A stretch of 39,086 nt of DNA from Pseudoxanthomonas sp. (GTDB lineage Bacteria; Pseudomonadota; Gammaproteobacteria; Xanthomonadales; Xanthomonadaceae): assembly GCF_002863005.1 (NCBI RefSeq), contig NZ_PKDG01000050.1:1-39086 (forward strand). The letters run 5' to 3'. Position numbers and translations under genes: made by a program. Below the pieces are notes generated by a model. The model was not told where the DNA came from, ran no database searches, and saw only the letters and a program-made list of their open reading frames with translations. Below, in pieces: positions 6,801 to 14,599 of this stretch; the stretch's first letter is position 1, and each line of letters begins with the position of its first letter.

Positions 6801-7756
6801 CAGGCCTCCTGGTAGATCGCGGTGCCCCGCGTGCCGTCCGGCAACACCCATCCGCGGTACATGCCACGCGTGTTGAGCACCAGCGATACATTGCCATCGG
6901 TATCCAACGCGATGGCGCCACCGTCGCCGCCATGCTGCGGGACGTCGCCGAGGACGACATCCTCCACCGCGTCGTGGAGGCGATCGCCCCGGTAGGCGAC
7001 GCGTGCCGCGATGTCGTGGGCGACCGCGTTGCGGATGTAGAACTCGCCCCACCCGCTGCACGAGACGGCGCAGCGCGCATCGGCCCAGGTCCCGGCGCCG
7101 ATCACCGGCGAATCGCCCACCCGGCCCCAGCGCTTGTTGGTCATGCCGCCGGTCGACGTCGCAGCCGCGACGTGCCCGCGACTGTCCAGGGCCACCGCAC
7201 CGACCGTACCGAAGTAGCGTCCGCGCAGATCGTCGTTGCCGTTCCACGCCTGCTGCTCGCGCTGCTGCGCGTCGCGCAACTGCATGCGCCGCGCCTCGGT
7301 CGAGAACCAGCCGTTCGGCACGCGTTCGATGCCGGGCTGCGTATCGGCGAACTGCTCCGCACCATCGCCGATCAGGAAGACATGCGGGGAATCCTCCAGC
7401 ACGCGCCGCGCCAATCGCACCGGATGTCGCACCGTCATGACGCCGGCCACCGCGCCCGCGCGACGATGGCGCCCGTCCATGATCGACGCATCGAGCTCGT
7501 GCCGGCCCTCGGCGGTGAACACCGCGCCGCGCCCGGCGTTGAAGTAGGGAGAATCCTCCAGCACCGTCACCGCGGCTTCCACCGCATCCAGCGCGCTGCC
7601 GCCGGTGGCGAGGATGGCGTGCCCGACATCGAGCGCGCGCGCGAGGTCGGCGTGGATCGCGGCTTCGGCCTCGGCGCCAAGGCTGCCCCGTTCGATGACG
7701 CCGGCGCCTCCATGGATCGCCAATGCAAGCGGCCGGCGGGAGGAATGCGGGCTCAT
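6800..7756 (-). CDS. iaaA: Isoaspartyl peptidase / type 2 L-asparaginase
   Basis: 318 residues, the usual length for this Ntn-hydrolase precursor, which cleaves itself into alpha and beta subunits. The new N-terminal nucleophile is Thr184 in 'RYFGTVGAVALDSRGHVA'. The substrate-binding region 'ATSTGGMTNKRWGRVGDSP' and 'GAGTWAD' follow it. The N-terminus has 'LALAIHGGAGVIERG', and 'GGSALDAVEAAVTVLEDSP' is also conserved. It hydrolyses beta-aspartyl dipeptides arising from protein damage, and asparagine weakly. It has no signal peptide, so it is cytoplasmic. Its TGA overlaps the ATG of the sigma-like gene by one base. The 70-bp gap to the upstream macB stop probably contains the promoter. Confidence 0.95.
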   Translation of the reverse strand: MSPHSSRRPLALAIHGGAGVIERGSLGAEAEAAIHADLARALDVGHAILATGGSALDAVEAAVTVLEDSPYFNAGRGAVFTAEGRHELDASIMDGRHRRAGAVAGVMTVRHPVRLARRVLEDSPHVFLIGDGAEQFADTQPGIERVPNGWFSTEARRMQLRDAQQREQQAWNGNDDLRGRYFGTVGAVALDSRGHVAAATSTGGMTNKRWGRVGDSPVIGAGTWADARCAVSCSGWGEFYIRNAVAHDIAARVAYRGDRLHDAVEDVVLGDVPQHGGDGGAIALDTDGNVSLVLNTRGMYRGWVLPDGTRGTAIYQEA

Positions 7757-7827
7757 GGCGCGGGACCGGTGGGCACGACGGGCACCCAGCATACTCCCGC
7801 GACCGCAGCGCACCAGCCCCCGACGGC

Positions 7828-9069
7828 CTATTGCGAGCGCAGCGCCTCGATCGGGTCCAGCTGCGAGGCCTTGCGCGCCGGGTAGTAGCCGAAGAACAGG
7901 CCGGTGGCGATCGAGAAGCCGGCCGCCAGGCCGATGACCTGCCCGTTCAACGCCACCGGCAGGTCGCTGAACTTGCCCACCAGCAGCGCACCGGCCACGC
8001 CGATGACGATACCCAGCACGCCGCCACCCAGCGACAGCAACATCGCCTCGGCAAGGAACTGCCGGCGCACGTCGCCCGGTCCCGCGCCGACGGCCATCCG
8101 CAGGCCGATCTCGCGGATGCGCTCGGTCACCGACACCAGCATGATGTTCATGATGCCGATGCCGCCCACGATCAGTGAAATGGTCGCCACCGCGCCGAGC
8201 AGCAGCGACATCAGCTTGGTCGTGGCCGTGCGCGTGGCGACGATCTCGGAAATGTTGCGGACGTTGAAGTCGTCCTCTTCGCCCGGATTGATCTTGTGCC
8301 GCTGGCGCAGCAGCGCTTCCACCTCGCCCTGCACGTAACTCAGGTCCTTGGCATCGGCCACCGTCAGCGCCACCTGCATCACGGCGCCCGGCGGCAGGCC
8401 CATCGACCCGAGCAGGCGCCGGCGCGCGGTTTCCAGCGGCACCATCATCACGTCGTCCTGGTCCTGGCCGAAGCCTCCCTGCCCCTTCGGCGCCAGGGTA
8501 CCCACGACGGTGAACGGCACGCGCCCGAGGCGCACCGTCTGGCCGACGCCGCTGTCCTCGCCGAACAGCGTGCGACGCACCGTCTCGCCCAGGATCACGA
8601 TCTTGCCGGCGCTGGAGTAGTCCTGCGCATCGAAGCCCTCGCCATTGGCGATGACCCAGCCGTTGATGTCGAAGAAATCCGCCTGCACGCCCTGCCAGCT
8701 GGTCGATGCGTTGTTCTCCGCGAACACGATCTGCGTATTGCCCCGCAAGGCACCCGCCACGTACTGCACTTCCGGGATCTCGTTGCGGATCGCCTCCACG
8801 CCACCTTCCTTCAGCGTGTAGAAGCTGCTGGAACTCATGCGTACGCCACCGCCGCCGGGACCGCGGCCCGCGCCCGGGCTGATGTCCAGGCGCTGCGAAC
8901 CCAGGCCGGAGACCAGCTTGTCGATTTCCGCCTGCGTGCCCTGGCCCACCGACACCATGACGATGACGGCGGCGATGCCGATGATGACCCCGAGCGAGGT
9001 CAGCGCGCTGCGCATCCAGTTGCCGCGCAGCGCATGCAGCGCGGTGCGCAGGATGTCGGAGAACTTCAT
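7828..9069 (-). CDS. macB: MacB-type ABC transporter permease (FtsX family)
   Basis: 413 residues. The MacB layout is clear: an N-terminal membrane helix (about 22-42, 'MRSALTSLGVIIGIAAVIVM'), a large periplasmic MacB_PCD domain (about 45-285), then three C-terminal helices. These begin 'LLLGAVATISLIVGGIGIMN' and include 'VSVTERIREIGLRMAVGAG' and the cytoplasmic EALRSQ end. Here the ATPase is a separate gene rather than fused as in Escherichia coli MacB. These transporters do not pump through the membrane; they drive mechanotransmission that pushes periplasmic substrates through MacA and a TolC-like channel. No outer-membrane channel gene is in the window. The start overlaps the ATPase stop by 4 bp. 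Confidence 0.93.
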   Translation of the reverse strand: MKFSDILRTALHALRGNWMRSALTSLGVIIGIAAVIVMVSVGQGTQAEIDKLVSGLGSQRLDISPGAGRGPGGGGVRMSSSSFYTLKEGGVEAIRNEIPEVQYVAGALRGNTQIVFAENNASTSWQGVQADFFDINGWVIANGEGFDAQDYSSAGKIVILGETVRRTLFGEDSGVGQTVRLGRVPFTVVGTLAPKGQGGFGQDQDDVMMVPLETARRRLLGSMGLPPGAVMQVALTVADAKDLSYVQGEVEALLRQRHKINPGEEDDFNVRNISEIVATRTATTKLMSLLLGAVATISLIVGGIGIMNIMLVSVTERIREIGLRMAVGAGPGDVRRQFLAEAMLLSLGGGVLGIVIGVAGALLVGKFSDLPVALNGQVIGLAAGFSIATGLFFGYYPARKASQLDPIEALRSQ

Positions 9070-9797
9070 GGCCGGCCTCCCGCATGGTCCAGGTCTTCAT
9101 GCAGCTCGCCGTCGCGCATCACCAGGATGCGATCGGCATGCGCGGCGACTTCGGCGTCGTGGGTGATCAGGATGACGGTGTGGCCGTCGTCGCGCAGGCG
9201 CTTGAACAGCGACAGGATCTCCTCGCCGGTCTTGCTGTCCAGCGCGCCCGTGGGTTCGTCGGCCAGCAGGATCGGGGGCTGGTTGATCAGCGCACGCGCA
9301 ATGGCCACGCGCTGTTGCTGGCCGCCCGACAGTTCGTTGGGACGGTGGCCGGCGCGCTCGGCCAGGCCGACGGCGGCCAGCGCCTGGCGCGCGCGCTCGG
9401 CGCGTTCGCCGGGGGGTACCTGCGCATAGCCCAGCGGCATCGCCACGTTCTCCAGCGCGGTCATGCGCGGCAGCAGGTGGAAGCCCTGGAACACGAAGCC
9501 GATCTTTTCGCGGCGGAGGATCGCCAGTTGTTCGGCATCCAGCGTCGCCACGTCGATGCCGTCGCATAGATAGCGCCCGTCGCTGGGCGTGTCCAGGCAG
9601 CCGATCAGGTTCATCAGCGTGGACTTGCCCGAGCCTGACGGTCCCATGATCGCGACGAAATCGCCGCGGTCCACGCGCATGTCCACGCCGCGCAGCGCGA
9701 CGACCTCCGCCTCGGTCCCGGCGGAATACACCTTGCCCAGCGCGTGCGTCTGGATGACCGGCACGCGGTCGCCGGCAGTCGCGGACGGCATGCTCAT
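9066..9797 (-). CDS. macB: MacB-type ABC transporter ATPase
   Basis: 243 residues with all nucleotide-binding motifs: Walker A 'GPSGSGKST' (52-60), Q-loop 'GFVFQGFHLLPRMTALENV', signature 'NELSGGQQQRVAIARAL', Walker B 'ILLADEPTGALDSKTG' and switch His 'ILITHDAEVAAHADRI'. The LolD/MacB/FtsE type is recognised by 'IGCLDTPSDGRYL' and the 'TGALD' loop. It powers the permease encoded immediately downstream and overlaps the gene on each side by 4 bp (ATGA), so the adaptor, ATPase and permease are made as one unit. In fused MacB proteins this would be the N-terminal half. Confidence 0.95.
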   Translation of the reverse strand: MSMPSATAGDRVPVIQTHALGKVYSAGTEAEVVALRGVDMRVDRGDFVAIMGPSGSGKSTLMNLIGCLDTPSDGRYLCDGIDVATLDAEQLAILRREKIGFVFQGFHLLPRMTALENVAMPLGYAQVPPGERAERARQALAAVGLAERAGHRPNELSGGQQQRVAIARALINQPPILLADEPTGALDSKTGEEILSLFKRLRDDGHTVILITHDAEVAAHADRILVMRDGELHEDLDHAGGRP

Positions 9798-11329
9798 TCC
9801 TTTGCGCGCTCGCCCACGACCATTACGTCGCCTTCCTTCACCGGGCCGGATACTTCCGTGCTGGTGCCGTCGCTGGCACCCACGCGCACCTGCACCATCT
9901 CCGGCTTGCCGTCGACCAGCTTGTAGACGGGCGCGCGCTTGGCCGCGAGCAAGGTGCGCAGCTCGCCATCCCAGCGCTGCTTCTGCGCGTCATCCAGGGT
10001 GGCGCGGAACGGGGCGAAATCCTGCTGCATGCGTTCGGCCATGCGCTGGCGCATCTGCGCCTGCATCGCGCCGCCGCCCCCCGCATTGCCACCCGAACGC
10101 GGGCCGCCGCCCGGTCCCCCGAACATGCTGGCACCCCCGCGCTGCTGCGCCTGCGCCATGCGCGCCGCCTGGCGTTCGCGCAACGCCGTCAGTGCGGCAT
10201 CGAAGGCGGCCTGCTGCCCGGGCTTCAGCTGCAGGCTTCCTGCAACGCGCACGAGGTCGTCGCTGATGCCGCCACCGCGGTTCTGCCCACCCTGGGGCGC
10301 CGCCTGCGCCGTCGCGGAGGCGTTGGCCTGCTCGCCGGTCGGCTTGTAGCGCAGCGCGGCGTTGGACACCTTGAGGATGTCGTCGCGCTTGCTGACCTCG
10401 ATCTCGGCGTTGACGGTCAACCCGGGCAGCAGCGTGCCGTCGCTGTTGTCCACGCTGACGACCACCGGATATGTCACCACGTTGCTGGTGGTGGTGGCGG
10501 ACAGGCGCACCTGTTGAACCTCGCCACGGAACTGGCGGTCGGCGAACGCGTCGACGGTGAAGGACACCGCCTGTCCCACCTTGACCTGGCCGATGTCGGC
10601 CTCGTCGACAGCCAGCTCGATCTTCATCTTCGACAGGTCTTCGGCAATGGTGAACAGCTCCGGCGCCTGCAGGCTGGCGGCCACGGTCTGGCCCGGCTCG
10701 ATGGTGCGCGTCAGCACCACGCCATCCACCGGCGAGCGGATGACGGTACGGTCGAGGTTGACGCGGGTGGTCTGCGTGGACGCCGTCTGCTGGCGGATCT
10801 GCGCCTGCGCCGCATTGACCTGCGCGCGTGCCTGGTCGCGCGACGCGCGCGCCAGGTCGACGTCGCTCTGCGCGACCAGCTTCTGTCGGCCGAGGTCGGC
10901 CTTGCGGGTGTAATCGAGTTCGGCGTTCGCCAGCGTGGCCTGCGCCTGCTTCAGACTGGCTTGCGCGTTGGCGATCTGGGCGTTGCCCTGTTCGATCTGC
11001 GCTTCGTACGTGCTCGGATCGATGCGTGCCAGCACCTCGCCTTTCTTGACCTCGCTGTTGTAATCCACCAGCACGTCGGTGACCTGGCCGGAGATCTGGC
11101 TGCCGACGGTCACGGTGGAGATGGCGCTCAGCGTGCCGGTGGCCGAAATGGCCACGCGGATGTCGCCGCGTTCGATGGTGGCGGTGCGATAGGCGCTCTC
11201 GGCGCCCTCGGCCTTGCGCGAGGTCCAGTACCAGGCGCCCGCACCGACGAGGGCGATGACGGCGACCCCCAGCAGGATCCTGGGCCACGGGGAAGGCTTG
11301 CGAGGGGCAGTGCGTGCAGGCTGGCTCAT
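9794..11329 (-). CDS. macA: MacA-like periplasmic adaptor with an inserted domain
   Basis: 511 residues, about 130 more than a typical MacA. An N-terminal membrane anchor lies at residues 17-35. The lipoyl halves 'SQISGQVTDVLVDYNSEVKK' and 'RSPVDGVVLTRTIEPGQTVA' flank an alpha-hairpin (about 108-190). A beta-barrel follows ('KMKIELAVDEADIGQVKVGQ' onward), then the membrane-proximal domain, beginning 'LKVSNAALRYKP'. The extra length is one block (about 330-465) between 'ALRYKP' and 'APVYKLVDGKPEMVQVRVG'. It is rich in Gln, Met, Arg and Gly, with a Gly-rich stretch (402-420) between two helical parts. The second has 'FRATLDDAQKQRWDGELRTL', like the LTXXQ repeat of Spy/CpxP chaperones. It overlaps the ATPase gene by 4 bp and follows the histidine kinase after 96 bp. 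Confidence 0.92.
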   Translation of the reverse strand: MSQPARTAPRKPSPWPRILLGVAVIALVGAGAWYWTSRKAEGAESAYRTATIERGDIRVAISATGTLSAISTVTVGSQISGQVTDVLVDYNSEVKKGEVLARIDPSTYEAQIEQGNAQIANAQASLKQAQATLANAELDYTRKADLGRQKLVAQSDVDLARASRDQARAQVNAAQAQIRQQTASTQTTRVNLDRTVIRSPVDGVVLTRTIEPGQTVAASLQAPELFTIAEDLSKMKIELAVDEADIGQVKVGQAVSFTVDAFADRQFRGEVQQVRLSATTTSNVVTYPVVVSVDNSDGTLLPGLTVNAEIEVSKRDDILKVSNAALRYKPTGEQANASATAQAAPQGGQNRGGGISDDLVRVAGSLQLKPGQQAAFDAALTALRERQAARMAQAQQRGGASMFGGPGGGPRSGGNAGGGGAMQAQMRQRMAERMQQDFAPFRATLDDAQKQRWDGELRTLLAAKRAPVYKLVDGKPEMVQVRVGASDGTSTEVSGPVKEGDVMVVGERAKE

Positions 11330-11412
11330 GCAGTGAGTCGGCTCGGAAGAGGGGGAGTCGGAAGGGGGAACGCGCCGGAGGCCGCGGCGTTGACAGCGTG
11401 CGGTACCGATCA

Positions 11413-11434
11413 GTTCCCGTATAGCTTACGGAAC
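11413..11434. promoter_or_regulatory. Inverted repeat across the kinase stop codon, upstream of macA
   Basis: GTTCCCGTA (11413-11421) and TACGGAAC (11427-11434) pair with one bulged base around a 5-nt loop. It sits 84-105 bp upstream of the macA start and overlaps the kinase stop codon. There is no U-tract, so it is not an intrinsic terminator. It may be a regulator-binding palindrome for a separate macA promoter, or an mRNA stem between the two cistrons. Confidence 0.3.
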
Positions 11435-12697
11435 GAAGCGGATCGTGGCCGTGGTGCCGCGTCCCAGCTCGCTGTCCAGCTCGATCTTCCAGCCGAAGCG
11501 TTCGCACAGCCGGCTGACGATGGACAGGCCCAGTCCGCTGCCGTGCGGACGCGAGGGGTCGGCACGATAGAAAGGTTCGAACACGCGGGTCATCGACTCG
11601 GCCGACATGCCGATGCCGCTGTCCCGCACGACCACCCGGTCGGGCTCCAGCAGCACGTCGATGCGGCCGCGGTCGGTGTAGGCGCAGGCATTGCGCAGCA
11701 GGTTGCTGACCACGACCTGGAACACCCGCGGCGGCGCATGCAGCCGCGGGCGCGCGTGCAGCGTGACCTCCAGGTCGACCGGCTTGTTGAGCAGGAGCGT
11801 GCGTGCGTTTTCGGCCTCGTCCATGACGATGTCGGCCACGTCGAAGTCTTCGCTCTGCGGTTCAACCTCGGCTTCGCGCGCGAGGATCAGGAAGGCATCG
11901 ATCACCGCCTCCATATCGCGGCCGGCGCGCTGGATGCGCTGCAGGGCACGGGCCACGCGTGGCGGCGCATCTTCCGCCATGCCCATGTCGGTGGCCACGC
12001 GGATGACGGTCAGCGGCGTGCGCAGTTCATGACTGGCGTCGCGGGTGAAATCGCGCTCGCGCGCCACATGCGCGGTGACGCGCTGGGCCAGGCCGTGCAG
12101 CGCCGAGGCCAGCTGGCGGGCCTCACCCTGCACGTCGCTCGGCAGGCGTTCGGGCGCCAGCGCGCTGACATCCGGGCGGCGCGGATCCCATTCCGCCACC
12201 TGCCGTGCCAGCCAACTGACCGGCGACACCAGGCGTTTGGAGGCGCGGTAGGTCAGCCACGACACCAGGTAGATGGCCACCAGGGTCATGATGATCGGCA
12301 CGGTGCCGAAGTAGAAGGCCAGACGCTCGGCCTGCGAACGCAGGAACACCAGGTACAGGCGGCCCTGCGGTTGCTCGTCGACGAGCACCAGCAGGTCGTC
12401 GTCCTTCAATTCGTGGAAGCCCGGACGGAGATCGCGCAGGTTTTCCGGCAGCACCAGGTTGGAGTGCCCCTTCAGCACCAGGTAGCCGCGCAGGTTGAAG
12501 GTGTTCGGTGGCGGCTGCGCGGTACTGGCGCTGTAGAGCTCCCAGAAGTGCCCGGCCTCTTCCTGCAGCGCGGTGTTCATCAGGCTGTGCTTGATGACCG
12601 CGGAGATCACGTACACGCCCAGCACGATGGCCAGGCTGACCATGACGGCCTGCAGGATGAAGGCGATCCTGAGTTTGCGGGGCAGGCCGTGGCGCAT
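11426..12697 (-). CDS. Two-component sensor histidine kinase
   Basis: 423 residues. Two membrane helices (about 11-33 and 127-148) bracket a periplasmic sensor of about 90 residues. That segment has no metal-binding cluster or acidic patch that I recognise. A HAMP-like linker follows, then DHp with H-box 'DASHELRTPLTVI' (phospho-acceptor His223). The ATPase lobe has N-box 'SNLLRNACAYT' (Asn336), G1 'VVRDSGIGM', F-box 'FEPFYRAD' and G2 'GSGLGLSIV'. It lies 49 bp behind the OmpR-type regulator, its obvious partner, and 96 bp ahead of macA. The context suggests it senses envelope stress or a substrate of the exporter, but that is inference. ColS/PhoQ-like kinases are the nearest general class. 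Confidence 0.93.
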   Translation of the reverse strand: MRHGLPRKLRIAFILQAVMVSLAIVLGVYVISAVIKHSLMNTALQEEAGHFWELYSASTAQPPPNTFNLRGYLVLKGHSNLVLPENLRDLRPGFHELKDDDLLVLVDEQPQGRLYLVFLRSQAERLAFYFGTVPIIMTLVAIYLVSWLTYRASKRLVSPVSWLARQVAEWDPRRPDVSALAPERLPSDVQGEARQLASALHGLAQRVTAHVARERDFTRDASHELRTPLTVIRVATDMGMAEDAPPRVARALQRIQRAGRDMEAVIDAFLILAREAEVEPQSEDFDVADIVMDEAENARTLLLNKPVDLEVTLHARPRLHAPPRVFQVVVSNLLRNACAYTDRGRIDVLLEPDRVVVRDSGIGMSAESMTRVFEPFYRADPSRPHGSGLGLSIVSRLCERFGWKIELDSELGRGTTATIRFVP

Positions 12698-12746
12698 GGG
12701 CAGTCGTCGGGCGGAGGCAGGAAGATGCCGCGCGCCGACGGTCCGG

Positions 12747-13448
12747 TCAGCCGATGTCGGCGATGCGGTAGCCCGCGCTCTGCACGGTGTGCAGCAGCGG
12801 CTTGTCGAACGGTTTGTCGATCACCTTGCGCAGGTTGTAGAGGTGGCTGCGCAGCGTGTCCGAATCGGGCAGGCCATTGCCCCAGATCTCGCGCTCGATC
12901 TCCTGGCGCGTCACCACCCGCGGCGATTCGCGCATAAGGATGGTCAGCAGGCGCAGGCCGATGGGCGAGAGCATCAGTTCGGTGCCGCCGCGCGTGGCAC
13001 GCATGCTGACCGGGTCCAGCACCAGGTCGGCGACCTTCAGCACCTCGGCTCCCACCTGGCGCCGTTCGCGGCGGATCAGCGCGCGCAGGCGTGCTTCCAG
13101 TTCCTGGATCGCGAACGGCTTGGTCAGGTAATCGTCCGCACCGGAACTCAGACCGGTCAGCTTGTCGTCCAGCGTGTCGCGCGCGGTCAGCATCAGCACC
13201 GGCGTGGACTTGCGTGCCTCGGTGCGCAGGCGCTTGCAGACTTCCATGCCGTCCAGCCGCGGCAGCATCAGGTCCAGCACCAGCACGTCGTAGCTGTTCT
13301 CCACCGCCAGGCGATACCCGTCCAGGCCGTCAGTGGCGTAGTCGACTTCAAAGCCGCGGCCTTCCAGATATTCCCCGATCATCTCGGAAATGTTGCGGTT
13401 GTCTTCCACCACCAGCACCAGACCCGCGGTTTCCTGACTGTGTCGCAT
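12747..13448 (-). CDS. OmpR-family response regulator
   Basis: 233 residues. The receiver domain has the acidic pair in 'LVVEDNRNI', phospho-acceptor Asp59 ('DVLVLDLMLPRLDGMEV'), Thr88 ('LMLTARD') and Lys110 ('YLTKPF'). The C-terminal winged helix-turn-helix is complete ('LMLSPIGLRLLTILMRESPR', then 'VTRQEIEREIWG', 'SDTLRSHLYNLRKVIDKPF' and 'LHTVQSAGYRI'). The receiver tip and wing match the usual DNA-binding activators phosphorylated by a membrane kinase. An ideal ribosome binding site (AAGGAG, 5 nt spacing) precedes the ATG. It is the first gene of a probable regulator-kinase-macA-macB unit and is transcribed divergently from the DUF486 gene. Confidence 0.95.
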   Translation of the reverse strand: MRHSQETAGLVLVVEDNRNISEMIGEYLEGRGFEVDYATDGLDGYRLAVENSYDVLVLDLMLPRLDGMEVCKRLRTEARKSTPVLMLTARDTLDDKLTGLSSGADDYLTKPFAIQELEARLRALIRRERRQVGAEVLKVADLVLDPVSMRATRGGTELMLSPIGLRLLTILMRESPRVVTRQEIEREIWGNGLPDSDTLRSHLYNLRKVIDKPFDKPLLHTVQSAGYRIADIG

Positions 13449-13464
13449 GACAACTCCTTGAGAG

Positions 13465-13498
13465 GCTTCAGGTTTGTGAAGCTACCGGGCCACCGGTA
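13465..13498. promoter_or_regulatory. Two adjacent inverted repeats in the regulator leader
   Basis: GCTTCA (13465-13470) and TGAAGC (13477-13482) form one inverted repeat. TACCGG (13483-13488) and CCGGTA (13493-13498) form a second, immediately abutting it. Both lie 17-50 bp upstream of the response-regulator ATG, between it and the divergent DUF486 gene. They could be an autoregulatory binding site or two mRNA stems ahead of the strong ribosome binding site. Confidence 0.35.
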
Positions 13499-13576
13499 GA
13501 CACCGCGTGAAGACGCCCTCTCCATTCAGCCGGCAGTTGGCATTACGCTTCGCGCTCCCCTCCCGACGGCCTTGCC

Positions 13577-13915
13577 ATGATCGACCGCATCCTGCCCCTT
13601 TTCCTGCTGCTGGCCTCCAACGTTTTCATGACGTTCGCCTGGTATGGGCACCTGAAGTACAAGTCCTCGCCGCTGTTCGTGGCGATCCTGGCCAGCTGGG
13701 GCATCGCGTTCTTCGAGTACACCCTGATGGTGCCGGCTAACCGGATGGGCAGCACGGTGTACTCGGTCGTGCAGCTGAAGACCATCCAGGAGGTCCTGAC
13801 CCTGCTGGTCTTCGCCGGCTTCAGCACCTGGTATCTGGGCCAGCCGCTGAAGTGGAACCACTACGCTGCCTTTGCCCTGATCGTGGGTGCGGCGTTCCTG
13901 ATGTTCTACGAATGA
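13577..13915 (+). CDS. DUF486 (DMT-superfamily) membrane protein
   Basis: 112 residues with four membrane helices (about 5-22, 33-53, 66-85, 93-110). The family pattern is recognisable: 'LLASNVFMTFAWYGHLKY' in helix 1, 'ILASWGIAFFEYTLMVPANR' in helix 2, 'VQLKTIQEVLTLLVFAGFS' in helix 3 and 'HYAAFALIVGAAFLMF' in helix 4. The fold resembles half a drug/metabolite transporter or a small multidrug-resistance subunit, but no transport activity has been assigned to DUF486. It is a single-gene unit, divergent from the response regulator and convergent with the DUF962 gene 16 bp away; there is no recognisable terminator in that gap. Confidence 0.9.
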   Translation: MIDRILPLFLLLASNVFMTFAWYGHLKYKSSPLFVAILASWGIAFFEYTLMVPANRMGSTVYSVVQLKTIQEVLTLLVFAGFSTWYLGQPLKWNHYAAFALIVGAAFLMFYE

Positions 13916-13931
13916 ACCTGTAGGAAGAGGG

Positions 13932-14234
13932 TCAGAACCGGATCTTCCCGGTGAGGATGTCCTTGAACATCACCCAGTCGCCGGCGAAGGAATAGAACGG
14001 ATGCTTGAAGGTCGCGGGCCGGTTCTTCTCGAAGAAGAAGTGGCCGACCCAGGCGAAGCCATACCCGCAGAACAACGCGGCGAGCAGCCACCACGCGTTG
14101 CGCTCGACGATGGCCATCGCCAGCAGCGCCAGCACACCGCAGCTGCCGATGAAGTGCAGGCGCCGCGACGTGCGATTGCTGTGCTCGTCGAGATAGAACG
14201 GATAGAACTCGCGGAAGCTGGCGAAGCGGCTCAT
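13932..14234 (-). CDS. DUF962 / Mpo1-like membrane protein
   Basis: 100 residues from the ATG at 14234, which has GGAGGGG just upstream; a GTG four codons earlier is less likely. The motifs of the Mpo1/YGL010w family are all here: 'YPFYLDEHSNRTSRRLHFIG', 'GYGFAWVGHFFFEKNRPATF' and 'KHPFYSFAGDWVMFKDIL'. The conserved His residues and the ExNxPxT segment form the iron site of the yeast enzyme, a dioxygenase acting on 2-hydroxy fatty acids. Two hydrophobic helices (about 33-49 and 51-67) place it in the membrane. It is the last gene of the nudE-cysQ-mazG-ynfA-DUF962 run. By family, a role in hydroxy fatty acid turnover is possible but unproven for bacteria. Confidence 0.9.
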   Translation of the reverse strand: MSRFASFREFYPFYLDEHSNRTSRRLHFIGSCGVLALLAMAIVERNAWWLLAALFCGYGFAWVGHFFFEKNRPATFKHPFYSFAGDWVMFKDILTGKIRF

Positions 14235-14250
14235 GTCCCCTCCCACAGGG

Positions 14251-14574
14251 TCAGGCGGCGCGTGGCGAGAACATGATCACCGCCATGCCGGCCAGGCACA
14301 AGCCGGCGCCCAGCAGGTCCCAGCGCGTCGGCTTCACGGCATCGACCGCCCACAGCCAGAAGATCGCCGTCGTGATGTAGACGCCGCCATACGCGGCGTA
14401 GACGCGGCCCGAGGCCGTGGGGTGCAGCGTCAACAACCAGGCGAACAGTGCCAGGCTCGCCGCGGCCGGCACCAGCAACCAGGCGCTGCCGCCCTTGCGC
14501 AGCCACAGATACGGCAGATAGCAGCCGACGATCTCGGCCACCGCGGTGACGAGGAACAGCAGCAGGGTCTTCAT
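14251..14574 (-). CDS. ynfA: YnfA family (UPF0060) inner membrane protein
   Basis: 107 residues, four hydrophobic helices. Family landmarks are '[20 protein letters not shown]' at the N-terminus, '[20 protein letters not shown]' in the middle and '[20 protein letters not shown]' near the end. YnfA proteins are SMR-like and have been linked to multidrug efflux in some enterobacteria; the native substrate is unknown. It lies 25 bp after mazG and 16 bp before DUF962, so it is probably co-transcribed with them. Confidence 0.93.
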   Translation of the reverse strand: MKTLLLFLVTAVAEIVGCYLPYLWLRKGGSAWLLVPAAASLALFAWLLTLHPTASGRVYAAYGGVYITTAIFWLWAVDAVKPTRWDLLGAGLCLAGMAVIMFSPRAA

Positions 14575-14599
14575 GCGGCAAGCCTAACGCAGGCGCGGG

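Noticed and set aside
11390..11426. Plus-strand TTGACA and downstream TATAGC as a promoter
   Set aside because: The boxes are 24 bp apart and point into the antisense of the kinase gene; there is no plus-strand gene nearby.
13916..13931. Terminator between DUF486 and DUF962 genes
   Set aside because: The gap is only 16 bp with no stem or T-run.
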